DNA of 44,903 nt, taken from Dehalococcoidia bacterium. Its GTDB lineage: Bacteria > Chloroflexota > Dehalococcoidia > Dehalococcoidales > W498. The number at the start of each line of letters is the position of its first letter. Positions within the stretch are counted from its first letter, which is position 1. Below, piece by piece: positions 31,512 to 39,227 of the stretch. The position numbers and the translations under genes were made by a program. The stretch lies in NCBI GenBank assembly GCA_011191875.1, contig DUFC01000034.1, forward strand, positions 64,847 through 109,749, given 5' to 3'. The notes under the pieces are model-generated. The model was not told where the DNA came from and made no database searches. It was given only the letters and a program-made list of their open reading frames with translations.

Positions 31512-33049
31512 ATCAATATGACTATATTATAGTAGGCAGTGGTATTGCTGGACTTTATACTGCTCTGCTGGCAAAGAAACAAGGAAGTGTGCTCATTATA
31601 ACTAAGAGCAGTATTGACGACTGCAATACTAAATATGCCCAAGGGGGTATCGCTGCTGCCATAGGTAAGAGTGATTCTCCAGAGCTTCACTTCCAGGATA
31701 CCATAGCTGCTGGAGACGGCCTGTGCGATGAAGAGGCAGTGCGCATCTTAGTAAATGAAGCCCCTGACCGTGTCACCGATTTGGTTAACTTTGGTGTACC
31801 CTTTGATACTGTTAACGGAGAGGTTGCCCTTACTATAGAAGCAGCTCATAGTATGCCCCGTATCCTGCATGCCGGGGGTGATGCCACTGGCGAACACATT
31901 GAAGTTAATCTAAGCAGGCGGGTTCGTTCATCCAAAATCCGGGTTCTAGAAGATTGCCTGGCCACCGAGATCCTGATAGAGAAGAGTACAGTTAAGGGAA
32001 TAAAAGCCCTTGATTGCCGTACCGGCTCTACTGAGGAATTTGACTGCCGCTTCCTGATTTTAGCTACTGGCGGTGCTGGACAGCTATTCAAGTTTAATAC
32101 TAACTCGGACATAGCCACCGGTGATGGTATAACCTTAGCCTTCAAAGCTGGAACAGAGATAGTAGATATGGAATTTTTCCAGTTCCATCCTACTGCTCTA
32201 CGCTTACCCGGGGTAACCCCATTTCTTATATCTGAAGCGGTCAGGGGTGAGGGAGGGATACTGCGTAATGTAGATGGACATCGCTTCATGCCTGACTATG
32301 CACCAGAGGAAGACCTGGCACCACGAGATATAGTAGCTCGTAGCACACTATACGAGATGAAAAAAACAGGCTCAGACAGGGTATTTATTGATGTTACACA
32401 TCTACCACCTCATGTTATTGCTACCCGATTTCCTCATATATATCGCTTCTGCCTAGACCACGGTCTTGATATTACTAAAGGTCTGATACCAGTAGCACCG
32501 GCCGCCCACTATATGATGGGTGGCATCAAGACCAATACATGGGGAGAAACTAATATAGCTGGACTATTCGCTACTGGTGAAACCGCCTGCACTGGAGTCC
32601 ATGGAGCAAACCGATTAGCCTCAAACTCAATGCTTGAAGTGCTTGTGTTTAGTAAAAGAATTATGGAAAAAACTAGCACGGGAGCTACGACAAAGGCTAC
32701 TAGCAGCAAAGGTGTAGGGGTTCACCACTTGGTGGGTCAAAGGCAATCTCCCAAGGTCATTCCCGCACCCAGTCTTTCCGCTTTGCAGCAACTGCACTGG
32801 GATAAAGTAGGTATTATCCGCACCAAGGAAGGGCTGACCAAAGCAGCAAATATCTTAGCTGCCTGGCAAAGGTCGTTACCCCAGCCTACAGACCGCCCCT
32901 CCTATGAGCTAAACAACTTGGTATTGACCGGTCAATTAGTAACTGAGGCAGCCCTTCTCAGAGAAGAGAGCCGTGGCGCCCACTTCCGCTCCGACTATCC
33001 CCAAAGCTCTTCCTCATGGCAACACCATATTGTATTCACATCAAAATGA
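31508..33049 (+). CDS. nadB: L-aspartate oxidase
   Basis: The 513-residue flavoprotein oxidises L-aspartate to iminoaspartate, the substrate of NadA. The FAD loop is IVGSGIAGLYTALLA at about residues 8-22. NTKYAQGGIAAAIG, HSMPRILHAGGDATGEHI, FHPTALRLPG, SEAVRGEGGILRN and HYMMGGIKTNTWGETNI are all diagnostic of the succinate dehydrogenase / aspartate oxidase family, and CTGVHGANRLASNSMLE completes the FAD site. The C-terminal helical part is present. Its ATG overlaps the nadA stop. Confidence 0.95.
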   Translation: MNQYDYIIVGSGIAGLYTALLAKKQGSVLIITKSSIDDCNTKYAQGGIAAAIGKSDSPELHFQDTIAAGDGLCDEEAVRILVNEAPDRVTDLVNFGVPFDTVNGEVALTIEAAHSMPRILHAGGDATGEHIEVNLSRRVRSSKIRVLEDCLATEILIEKSTVKGIKALDCRTGSTEEFDCRFLILATGGAGQLFKFNTNSDIATGDGITLAFKAGTEIVDMEFFQFHPTALRLPGVTPFLISEAVRGEGGILRNVDGHRFMPDYAPEEDLAPRDIVARSTLYEMKKTGSDRVFIDVTHLPPHVIATRFPHIYRFCLDHGLDITKGLIPVAPAAHYMMGGIKTNTWGETNIAGLFATGETACTGVHGANRLASNSMLEVLVFSKRIMEKTSTGATTKATSSKGVGVHHLVGQRQSPKVIPAPSLSALQQLHWDKVGIIRTKEGLTKAANILAAWQRSLPQPTDRPSYELNNLVLTGQLVTEAALLREESRGAHFRSDYPQSSSSWQHHIVFTSK

Positions 33050-33109
33050 TAAAGTAAGTTATGCAACTAGAAGTAGCTTATTTATAGTAGGTTGAAGGGG
33101 GTGAGGTAG

Positions 33110-33988
33110 ATAGATAATCTCCAATTACCTGAAGAACAAATTGATAACATTATAGACCTGGCTCTGGCTGAGGATATAAGCCATGGTGATGTGACCACCG
33201 AAGCATTAATACCGACTGGCTTGCAGGGGAAGGCATCTATACTGGTTAAGGCAAAAGGGATAGTGGCTGGTGGTGAGGTAGCTAAGGGAGTATTTCTCAA
33301 GGTTGACCCGTCGCTTAAGGTAGAAATATTTATTATAGACGGAACAATGGTAAAACCCGGAGATATAATCGCTACTATCACTGGAGCGGTAGCCAGTATC
33401 CTCAAAGGCGAGCGAGTAGCTGTCAACTTCCTCCAGAGGTTGAGTGGCATTGCCTCACAGACAGCCCAATATGTAGCTGAAATACAGGGAGTTAAGGTCA
33501 ATATTACCGATACTCGCAAAACCACCCCCGGTCTCAGGCTGCTGGAGAAGTACGCGGTACGTATGGGTGGTGGACAAAACCATCGCTTTCACCTGGGTGA
33601 CAGCATCCTGGTTAAGGATAACCATCTAGCGGCAATGCGCGCACTGGGTATGAGCTTAAAGGATATTATAGCCAAGTCTAAACAGAATGCCCCTCACGGG
33701 CTAAAGGTTGAGGTAGAGGTCAACACCATCCAGGAAGCCCTTGATGCTGTTGAAGCTGGAGTTGATATAATCATGCTGGATAATATGAGCCCTGATGAAA
33801 TGCGCTATATCGTGGGTTTAGTCTCAGGTCGTGTTAAGATTGAAGCCTCAGGTGGTATCACTCTAGCTAATGTTCGAGCTGTTGCTGAAACCGGCATTAA
33901 CCTCATCTCGGTAGGTGCTCTTACCCATTCCTCAAAAGCCCTGGACATCAGTCTTGAGCTTGAGCCGCAGATGTTCAAATTACTCTAG
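33110..33988 (+). CDS. nadC: Nicotinate-nucleotide pyrophosphorylase (carboxylating), probable ATA start
   Basis: The enzyme converts quinolinate and PRPP to nicotinate mononucleotide. The conserved N-terminus (LALAEDISHGDVTTEAL) lies upstream of the first ordinary start codon, GTG 33191. In that frame the sequence is open back to a TAG at 33107-33109, and the codon directly after it is ATA (33110), behind a strong ribosome-binding site (GGGGGTGAGG). Starting at ATA gives 292 residues, the usual length, and an expected Met-Asp-Asn-Leu beginning. Other landmarks: VNFLQRLSGIAS, TRKTTPGLRLLEKYAV, GGGQNHRFHLGDS, KVEVEVNT and ASGGI. Either ATA is used or an ATG has mutated. It follows nadB by 60 bases. 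Confidence 0.9.
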   Translation: MDNLQLPEEQIDNIIDLALAEDISHGDVTTEALIPTGLQGKASILVKAKGIVAGGEVAKGVFLKVDPSLKVEIFIIDGTMVKPGDIIATITGAVASILKGERVAVNFLQRLSGIASQTAQYVAEIQGVKVNITDTRKTTPGLRLLEKYAVRMGGGQNHRFHLGDSILVKDNHLAAMRALGMSLKDIIAKSKQNAPHGLKVEVEVNTIQEALDAVEAGVDIIMLDNMSPDEMRYIVGLVSGRVKIEASGGITLANVRAVAETGINLISVGALTHSSKALDISLELEPQMFKLL

Positions 33989-34139
33989 GTCGCCTTCGGC
34001 GGAGCTAGCCCAGGGTCTCTTAATAGCTATATATCAGCTAAAATATGGTTAGTTGTGCCGTCAGCAATTACCTGCCCTAGTACTCTAATGAGTGCCGTAA
34101 ACCACTAAGTACAAAATATCCCCGATTAGAGTGTATCAC

Positions 34140-34901
34140 TTAGAGTTCGTGATGTGGTATTCGATGTGGGACAAGAGAATGGGGCTTTTCCTGGCCATGG
34201 GCTTCCATCAACCTGTCATCACTCATAATCTTGCATGGGTCACCGTCGGTGATGATGTGTCCACTATCTACTAGCACAACACGGTTGCATACCTCCAAGA
34301 TAAGTTCTAGATCATGAGAGGCGATAAGAAGTGTCTCCTTTGATTCCTGCAAGAGATGAATGACACGACGTCTAGAACGGATGTCGAGGTTGGCACTCGG
34401 TTCGTCATAGATAAGCAGTCGAGGACGCATCGCCAGCACACCCGCAATAGAGACCATTCGCTTTTCCCCTTCTGAGAGATGGTGGGATGGTCGGTCAGCA
34501 AGTTCAACTGCACCCACCACTGAGAGTGCCTCCTTTACCCTCACTTCAACCTCGTCTTTTGATAGCCCCATGTTCTGGGGACCAAAGGCAACATCATCCC
34601 ACACTGACGGGCAGAACAGTTGGTCGTCTGGATTCTGAAAGACTAGAGCTACCTCGGGACGAAAGTGCCCATTCAGAACCGGCTTACCTAAGACAACGAT
34701 TTCCCCGGCGGATGGCTTCAGCACACCGCAGAGCCCCAGAAAGAAAGTGGTCTTACCAGCACCGTTAGGACCAATGAGTCCAACTCGCTCCCCCGGCATC
34801 ACCTTGAGACTCACGTCCTGTACAACATCGGGTCTGTCTGGGTAGGAGAGCCACAGTCCAGAAACAGTGAGCGTCGGTTTTATCAACTCTTCTGATAACA
34901 T
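34140..34901 (-). CDS. cbiO: ECF transporter ATP-binding protein, cobalt/nickel type
   Basis: The 253-residue ATPase has Walker A GPNGAGKTT at about 43-51, the Q-loop FQNPDDQLFCPSVWDD typical of CbiO/NikO energy-coupling factors, signature HLSEGEKRM, Walker B LLIYDEPSANLD and the switch histidine in IASHDLEL. It powers metal uptake together with the CbiQ and CbiM proteins encoded upstream. It is the last gene of the operon, 34 bases after cbiQ. An 8-bp inverted repeat (34082-34089 with 34125-34132) lies just past its stop. Confidence 0.93.
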   Translation of the reverse strand: MLSEELIKPTLTVSGLWLSYPDRPDVVQDVSLKVMPGERVGLIGPNGAGKTTFFLGLCGVLKPSAGEIVVLGKPVLNGHFRPEVALVFQNPDDQLFCPSVWDDVAFGPQNMGLSKDEVEVRVKEALSVVGAVELADRPSHHLSEGEKRMVSIAGVLAMRPRLLIYDEPSANLDIRSRRRVIHLLQESKETLLIASHDLELILEVCNRVVLVDSGHIITDGDPCKIMSDDRLMEAHGQEKPHSLVPHRIPHHEL

Positions 34902-34935
34902 TGTTACATCTTATCTTTCATTACAAATATTCGAG

Positions 34936-35727
34936 TCATTGTAGCAAAGCGGCTACTCCGCGTCCATATAGGATATCCCCGGTTATGAACCCGATTGCAA
35001 TCAGGAGAAAAACACCGAGGGTAATTACATCGCGAGAATTGGTTTGAAATTCGCCCCGAGTAGTCGGGGCATAACCATAGCCCCGCAGAATCATTGCTTT
35101 GTATACCCACTCAGAACGCTCGTAACTACGCACCAGGATGCTACCGCCCAACCAGGCCGCAACATTAAGGGCACGAGTACTGAAGCAGTGCTTTTTATAC
35201 CCCCGTAGACTCATTGATGTCTGCATTTTCTGCAGGTCACTGCCAATTTCGTGCAGGTAGCGCAAGGAGAGAAGTACCATGTCAGCTAGGATGGCAGGTA
35301 GACCTAACGCTCGCATCGCTTTGATAGTAGTCAGGAAGGGAGCAGTGCCAAAGAGAATCAAGCCAATCGTCAGGATAGAGAGAAACCTAGTAACTACTAA
35401 AAGTACAGCAATAAGTCCTTCCTGCCGCAAATCTAGAGGACCAATGCTCATGACAATCGTCTGTCCTGAAACAAAAGGCAAGATGAGAACCACTACCAGT
35501 AGAAAAAAGGAAGGGTAACGTAATCGTCTCAGAATGAATGATACTGGTAGTTTAGAAATAATATAGATAGTGATAGTAACCACTACCATTGCCAGTAGCA
35601 TACGCAAGTCTCGGACAAAGGAGAAAGCGAAGATTAAGACCATAAGGCCAATTAATTTACACCGCGGTTCCCAGCGGTGTAACAGTGAGCCGAGGTCGGA
35701 GTATTCATCTACTATTCCAAGCTTCAT
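34936..35727 (-). CDS. cbiQ: ECF transporter transmembrane (T) component CbiQ
   Basis: The 263-residue membrane protein begins DEYSDLGSLLHRWEPRCKL, the usual CbiQ N-terminus, followed by several hydrophobic segments and the cytoplasmic coupling region with two Ala-Arg-Gly-like motifs, here SMSLRGYKK (about 168) and MILRGYGYAP (about 218), which contact the ATPase. It links substrate capture by CbiM to ATP hydrolysis by CbiO. Its start overlaps the cbiM stop by four bases. Confidence 0.92.
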   Translation of the reverse strand: MKLGIVDEYSDLGSLLHRWEPRCKLIGLMVLIFAFSFVRDLRMLLAMVVVTITIYIISKLPVSFILRRLRYPSFFLLVVVLILPFVSGQTIVMSIGPLDLRQEGLIAVLLVVTRFLSILTIGLILFGTAPFLTTIKAMRALGLPAILADMVLLSLRYLHEIGSDLQKMQTSMSLRGYKKHCFSTRALNVAAWLGGSILVRSYERSEWVYKAMILRGYGYAPTTRGEFQTNSRDVITLGVFLLIAIGFITGDILYGRGVAALLQ

Positions 35728-36365
35728 ACGCCATCCAAAATTCTTGGTCGTACTCGCTGAAGAAAGACGGCTAATAGCAAGGTTATAACACCTTCGATAG
35801 CTATCAATGGCAAGTGGGCTATGGCTAGTGTATAGAGTGCCGCCCGCTCGGTGCCGATATCCAGATCCGCCGGTATGTTAGTCAGCAGAATTAGCACAAA
35901 CATGGCTACCGATATTCCAATGGCAACAGCACCGGATAGAAATCCAAAAATGCCCGTCTTCCTCCGGCTCTCTTGATTCCCGAATCTGCGGATACGGAAT
36001 ATGTAGTGGGCTATTATTGCCGGTAATCCCATTATTACAGCGTTTACTCCCAGAGTAGTTAGCCCACCGTGCTGAAACATCACCGCCTGAAAGAATAAGC
36101 CAATGAGAATGGCCGGGAAGGCAAAATAACCCAGAACAGCACCCAAGAGTCCGTTTAGCACAAGATGAACACTGGTAGGCGGTACTGGGATGTGTATCCA
36201 AGAGGCAACGAAAAAGGCCGCCGTTAATAGAGAAGCTTTAGGAATATCCTGACGAGGGTTCTCCTTCTGATTAATTTTACGAACCGAGTACCAAGTGACC
36301 ACGACGGTGGCAGCATACCCGGCAGCAGTTACGGGGACAGGGAGAATACCATCGGGGATATGCAT
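35724..36365 (-). CDS. cbiM: ECF transporter substrate-binding membrane protein, cobalt/nickel (CbiM/NikM)
   Basis: The 213-residue protein begins with MHIPDG, the invariant N-terminus whose His2 and backbone bind Co2+ or Ni2+. I therefore use ATG 36365 (with AAGGAG upstream), not the in-frame ATG at 36425. Further conserved parts are HIPVPPTSVHLVLNGLLGAVLG and FQHGGLTTLGVNAV. About seven hydrophobic segments follow. The metal, cobalt or nickel, cannot be decided from this protein alone; the NikL-like partner and the lack of a CbiN gene lean toward nickel, while the corrinoid-rich neighbourhood would suit cobalt. It overlaps the nikL-like gene by one base and cbiQ by four. Confidence 0.93.
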   Translation of the reverse strand: MHIPDGILPVPVTAAGYAATVVVTWYSVRKINQKENPRQDIPKASLLTAAFFVASWIHIPVPPTSVHLVLNGLLGAVLGYFAFPAILIGLFFQAVMFQHGGLTTLGVNAVIMGLPAIIAHYIFRIRRFGNQESRRKTGIFGFLSGAVAIGISVAMFVLILLTNIPADLDIGTERAALYTLAIAHLPLIAIEGVITLLLAVFLQRVRPRILDGV

Positions 36366-36820
36366 CAAGCTCTCCTTCTTCGTGAGAAATAGAGTGCTGT
36401 GCCAACACTCCCCCAGATAAAGCAAGCCGCCATCAGGACAATCTGAAGGGCAGTATAGCCTCCGGTACCACCCGTTACCACCATATCTTCACCGATAGGT
36501 ATATGGACGATATCGCCGTGACCTGCCTGGCGTACCTGCACATCCCAGGTTCCTGGCTTGGAAGTATCGGGTATGAAGCTAAAGTAACCCCTATCATCAC
36601 AGACCCCGGTTAGCCAAGGAGAGGAGGGTTCATCAGGAGCATAGACTGTGACCTGGGCACCGCCCATCGGTTCGCCGTTGTCATAGGCAGCGATAATCTC
36701 AATCGCCATGTTAACCGTGTATTCGATTTTAACACCATGGGCAAGGGCTTTTATCGGCAGAACTAGATCAAGGATAAGAATAAAAATTATACACGTAATA
36801 ATTCTCCACTTCATATGCAT
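36365..36820 (-). CDS. NikL/CbiL-like auxiliary component of the metal ECF transporter
   Basis: The 151-residue protein has a signal peptide (1-28, ending IKALAHG), an extracytoplasmic beta-sandwich (about 30-115; GEPMGGAQVTVYAPDEP, then CDDRGYFSFIPDTSKPGTWDVQV, like a carboxypeptidase-regulatory fold), and a C-terminal anchor helix (about 125-145) ending FSRRRRA. This plan fits NikL proteins of NikKLMQO-type transporters, in which they replace NikN. The first residue of the mature part would be HG, and N-terminal histidines are known metal ligands in this system. It overlaps cbiM by one base. Confidence 0.78.
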   Translation of the reverse strand: MHMKWRIITCIIFILILDLVLPIKALAHGVKIEYTVNMAIEIIAAYDNGEPMGGAQVTVYAPDEPSSPWLTGVCDDRGYFSFIPDTSKPGTWDVQVRQAGHGDIVHIPIGEDMVVTGGTGGYTALQIVLMAACFIWGSVGTALYFSRRRRA

Positions 36821-36840
36821 AATTACAACTCCTGGAATCA

Positions 36841-36872
36841 GGGGGATGCCGCCACAGTGGTGGCAGCCCCCC
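36841..36872 (-). promoter_or_regulatory. GC-rich intercistronic hairpin between the lipoprotein and nikL-like genes
   Basis: GGGGG-AT-GCCGCC at the left pairs with GGTGGC-AG-CCCCC at the right around a small loop. No T-run follows in the direction of transcription. It may protect the upstream part of the mRNA or partly stop transcription, so that the lipoprotein is made in excess of the transporter. Confidence 0.5.
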
Positions 36873-36894
36873 TCTTATATTAAGTACAACAGGA

Positions 36895-37689
36895 CTAGTG
36901 GCAATGACAATGGCCTTCACCGACATGCCCCAGAGTGGGCAGAATATCTACTAGCATTTGGTAGTCCTCCGATGAGAACCTAGATTGCAGGTCGGCCATG
37001 TTGACATCCATCTTGCCACCTTCGGCAATACCGGCAAATGGTTCAAAACCAACAGCACTAACATTGAGGTCGTCATCTACTGGTGTCTCAGCATCACCAA
37101 AGATATGGTCAAAGTGGAAAGTCATCTCTACATCAGCCGTGCCGTCTGCCGCTACCATACCTTTACGTTCGTCGCCCACATATTCACCACAGGAGTATTC
37201 GTATTCTTCATCTACCTTGATGCTGAAATCAATGCTCTGACCATCTTTCTCAGCCGTCCCAACAATGACCAGGCTGTAACTATCAGCAGATCCCGAGGTT
37301 GCTTTAACCATCTTCCAGGAGATGGCATTATAGTGACCTATGGCAGCATTTTGGACTTCGCCTACGAGGATAGGTGGAGCGTTTTCACTACCCTCTGCTA
37401 GATCCACGGTATAAGTATTAAGAAGGTTAACCTTGACATCACATTCCATATTAACACCCAAGTGGGGGTCATACGGGGGCTCAGTCTGACAAGCAGTGAC
37501 ATCTGCCAGAGTAATGTACACATGAGTAAAGTTGATACTCCAGCCATCTTTGGAGACAAAGCCCTGTCGGACAAAGTCTTCACCATTAGCATGAAACTGA
37601 AGTGTCCCCACCGCACCACCACAACTGACAAGCATAATACCAACAACAGACAACACAGTAATAGCCAAAACAGGTATTCGTTTTCTCAT
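36895..37689 (-). CDS. Lipoprotein with a C-terminal HCHCH metal-binding tail, in the ECF operon
   Basis: The 264-residue protein has a lipoprotein signal (lipobox LVSC, Cys23) and a beta-rich extracytoplasmic body. WSINFTHVYITLADVTACQT and later VEMTFHFDHIFGD resemble the MbnP/DUF4382-like group only loosely. Several Asp/Glu-rich parts occur, and it ends GHVGEGHCHCH, an obvious soft-metal ligand cluster. It is the first gene of a unit with nikL-like, cbiM, cbiQ and cbiO, in the place where NikK (an extracytoplasmic metal-capturing protein) sits in other transporters. I infer that it binds the transported metal outside the membrane. TAGGAGAA precedes the ATG. No named family is certain. Confidence 0.68.
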   Translation of the reverse strand: MRKRIPVLAITVLSVVGIMLVSCGGAVGTLQFHANGEDFVRQGFVSKDGWSINFTHVYITLADVTACQTEPPYDPHLGVNMECDVKVNLLNTYTVDLAEGSENAPPILVGEVQNAAIGHYNAISWKMVKATSGSADSYSLVIVGTAEKDGQSIDFSIKVDEEYEYSCGEYVGDERKGMVAADGTADVEMTFHFDHIFGDAETPVDDDLNVSAVGFEPFAGIAEGGKMDVNMADLQSRFSSEDYQMLVDILPTLGHVGEGHCHCH

Positions 37690-37870
37690 TCAAATTCTCC
37701 TACATAAATAATTTAAAAAGAATCGACTACCTTTTTCTACATCGGTTAGAGTTCTGGCATAGAGTAAATCGTTGAGGCAATTCTTAATAATAGTTAAACC
37801 TGTTCCTTTCCTAAACTATTTAATCTACACCTCCGGCATCACCTCCTTTCCCAGTCCCCGCCTAATGACA

Positions 37871-37906
37871 TTATGCATATTTATGCATTTGCATTTCTTT
37901 GCATTA
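37871..37906. promoter_or_regulatory. Cluster of TGCAT repeats, candidate Fur-family operator of the ECF operon
   Basis: ttATGCATatttATGCATttGCATttctttGCATta holds four GCAT units with roughly regular spacing, including the inverted pair ATGCA-TT-TGCAT. The same half-site forms a perfect inverted repeat at 38385-38398 upstream of the regulator gene. It lies near the likely transcription start of the lipoprotein-ECF operon. Confidence 0.6.
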
Positions 37907-37921
37907 TCAAATTAAAAAAAT

Positions 37922-38344
37922 TTATTTTCTACAATTCACACAACGACCAAAAATAGCTAGGTGCTTTAAGTCAGCAATAAACCCGTATTCCCTAAGTAAA
38001 ACATCCTTTACTGAGGATAGCACCGATTCGTCAAGGTCAATTATGGCACCACACTCCTGACAGACCAGGTGATGATGATGCCCCTTCCCCACAGGGTGAT
38101 ACCTAACCCGACCTTCCCCCATGTCGGTCTCAGTTACCAGACCAAGTCGCTTCAGTAGTTCCAGGGTGCGGTAGACTGTTGATATGTTAACATTAGCATA
38201 TTTAGCCACCACCTGAGCGTAGATTTCCTCAGCGCTAATATGGTCATCACTATTATCAATAGCTGATAGAATCATTATCCGCTGAGGTGTCAGCCGATAG
38301 CCCAATTCGCTTAATTTACTACTTATGCCTCCGGGTTTGTTCAT
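37922..38344 (-). CDS. Fur-family metal-responsive transcriptional regulator
   Basis: The 140-residue protein has the winged-helix DNA-binding part (GYRLTPQRIMILSAI at about 16-30; ISTVYRTLELL recognition helix at about 54-64), the metal-site stretch GKGHHHHLVCQECG, and a structural zinc site of Cys95/98 and Cys135/138 (CVNCRK). Fur, Zur, Nur and PerR share this layout, so the metal sensed cannot be fixed. Its position beside a cobalt/nickel transporter operon, and TATGCA-type sites in front of both, suggest a nickel- or cobalt-sensing role. The ATG lies two to three bases from the predicted transcription start, so the mRNA may be leaderless. Confidence 0.9.
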   Translation of the reverse strand: MNKPGGISSKLSELGYRLTPQRIMILSAIDNSDDHISAEEIYAQVVAKYANVNISTVYRTLELLKRLGLVTETDMGEGRVRYHPVGKGHHHHLVCQECGAIIDLDESVLSSVKDVLLREYGFIADLKHLAIFGRCVNCRK

Positions 38345-38352
38345 TTCGGTGA

Positions 38353-38381
38353 ATTATACCACAACGGAATAGACTTTACAA
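38353..38381 (-). promoter_or_regulatory. Promoter of the Fur-family gene
   Basis: Minus strand: TTGTAA at 38381-38376, a 17-base spacer, and a perfect TATAAT at 38358-38353. Transcription would start about 38346, next to the ATG at 38344. Confidence 0.72.
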
Positions 38382-38384
38382 CCA

Positions 38385-38398
38385 TATGCAGTTGCATA
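38385..38398. promoter_or_regulatory. Perfect TATGCA-GT-TGCATA inverted repeat, candidate operator of the Fur-family gene
   Basis: A 6-2-6 inverted repeat sits directly upstream of the -35 box of the regulator's own promoter. The same half-site recurs four times at 37871-37906. Confidence 0.6.
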
Positions 38399-38427
38399 GA
38401 GTCTCAATTATAATTTATCTTAGCAAC

Positions 38428-38871
38428 TTACCCCTTACTATTCAATAGTATTGTTACTGGTCCATCATTGTGGATTTCTACCTGCATATACTGCTGAAAA
38501 CGCCCGGTTTCTACTTTTAGTCCGGTAGCGCGAGCCTGCTCCACGAACTGCTCAAATAATTCCTCAGCTTGAGGTGGTAGTGCTGCCTCAGTAAAACTAG
38601 GACGACGCCCCTTCCTGGTATCAGCCAGGAGGGTGAACTGGCTCACCACCAATAGTTCACCCTTAGTATCCAGAGCCGAAAGGTTAAACTTGCCTCCTTC
38701 ATTAGAAAAAAGGCGCAGGTTAATTGTCTTTTGTACTAAATATTGAGCATCCTTTTCTGTGTCCCCCCTAGCCACCCCGACAAAGACTACTAGCCCTTGA
38801 CCTATCCTACCCACTACCTCACTATCAACACTAACCGAGGCACCGGTAACTCGCTGTAGCAGCGCTTTCAC
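38428..38871 (-). CDS. dtd: D-aminoacyl-tRNA deacylase
   Basis: The 147-residue protein begins MKALLQRVTGASVSVD and has the two conserved active-site motifs: SQFTLLADTRKGRRPSF (the SQFTL motif) at about 77-93, and NDGPVTILL near the end, the Gly-cisPro motif that rejects L-amino acids. It removes D-amino acids, and glycine mischarged on tRNA-Ala, from tRNA. Three bases separate it from the FmdB-type gene, and the two are surely co-transcribed. Confidence 0.95.
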   Translation of the reverse strand: MKALLQRVTGASVSVDSEVVGRIGQGLVVFVGVARGDTEKDAQYLVQKTINLRLFSNEGGKFNLSALDTKGELLVVSQFTLLADTRKGRRPSFTEAALPPQAEELFEQFVEQARATGLKVETGRFQQYMQVEIHNDGPVTILLNSKG

Positions 38872-38874
38872 CCT

Positions 38875-39114
38875 CTACTTCTCCTTTTGTTTTTCCTTGT
38901 CAGGTTTCTTCTTCTTACCTTCCTCAGTATGGTTACCCTTACAATTATCTGTAGTATAAAAACCGCTCCCTTTATAGATAATGGGACTAGAGTGAAGGAC
39001 ACGGCGAACCTTTCCCTGACATTTAGGGCATATAGCTACTGGTTCCTCATCAAACCCCTGCTTTCTTTCAAAGCGAAATTGGCAAATACCACACTCATAA
39101 TCATAGACAGGCAC
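38875..39114 (-). CDS. FmdB-type zinc-ribbon protein
   Basis: This 79-residue protein has the FmdB putative regulatory domain: PVYDYECGICQFRFE with Cys8/Cys11, then CPKC at Cys29/Cys32 and KVRRVLHSSPIIYKGSGFY, the family's typical end. The tail is highly charged (KKKKPDKEKQKEK). I start it at GTG 39114, with GGGAGGTG eight bases before, because the family begins M-P-x-Y-D-Y-E; the ATG at 39144 would add ten unlikely residues. The name comes from an operon of amide and formamide use, but the role in general is unknown. Confidence 0.85.
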   Translation of the reverse strand: MPVYDYECGICQFRFERKQGFDEEPVAICPKCQGKVRRVLHSSPIIYKGSGFYTTDNCKGNHTEEGKKKKPDKEKQKEK

Positions 39115-39227
39115 TAATTCACCTCCCAAGGTTTTCTTGCTCATTTTACAGTAACGCGCTCTACTAAGGCAACCTCAAGTAACACCGTATAAATCTTGAT
39201 TCATCATATCAATCTGAGAGACATTAA

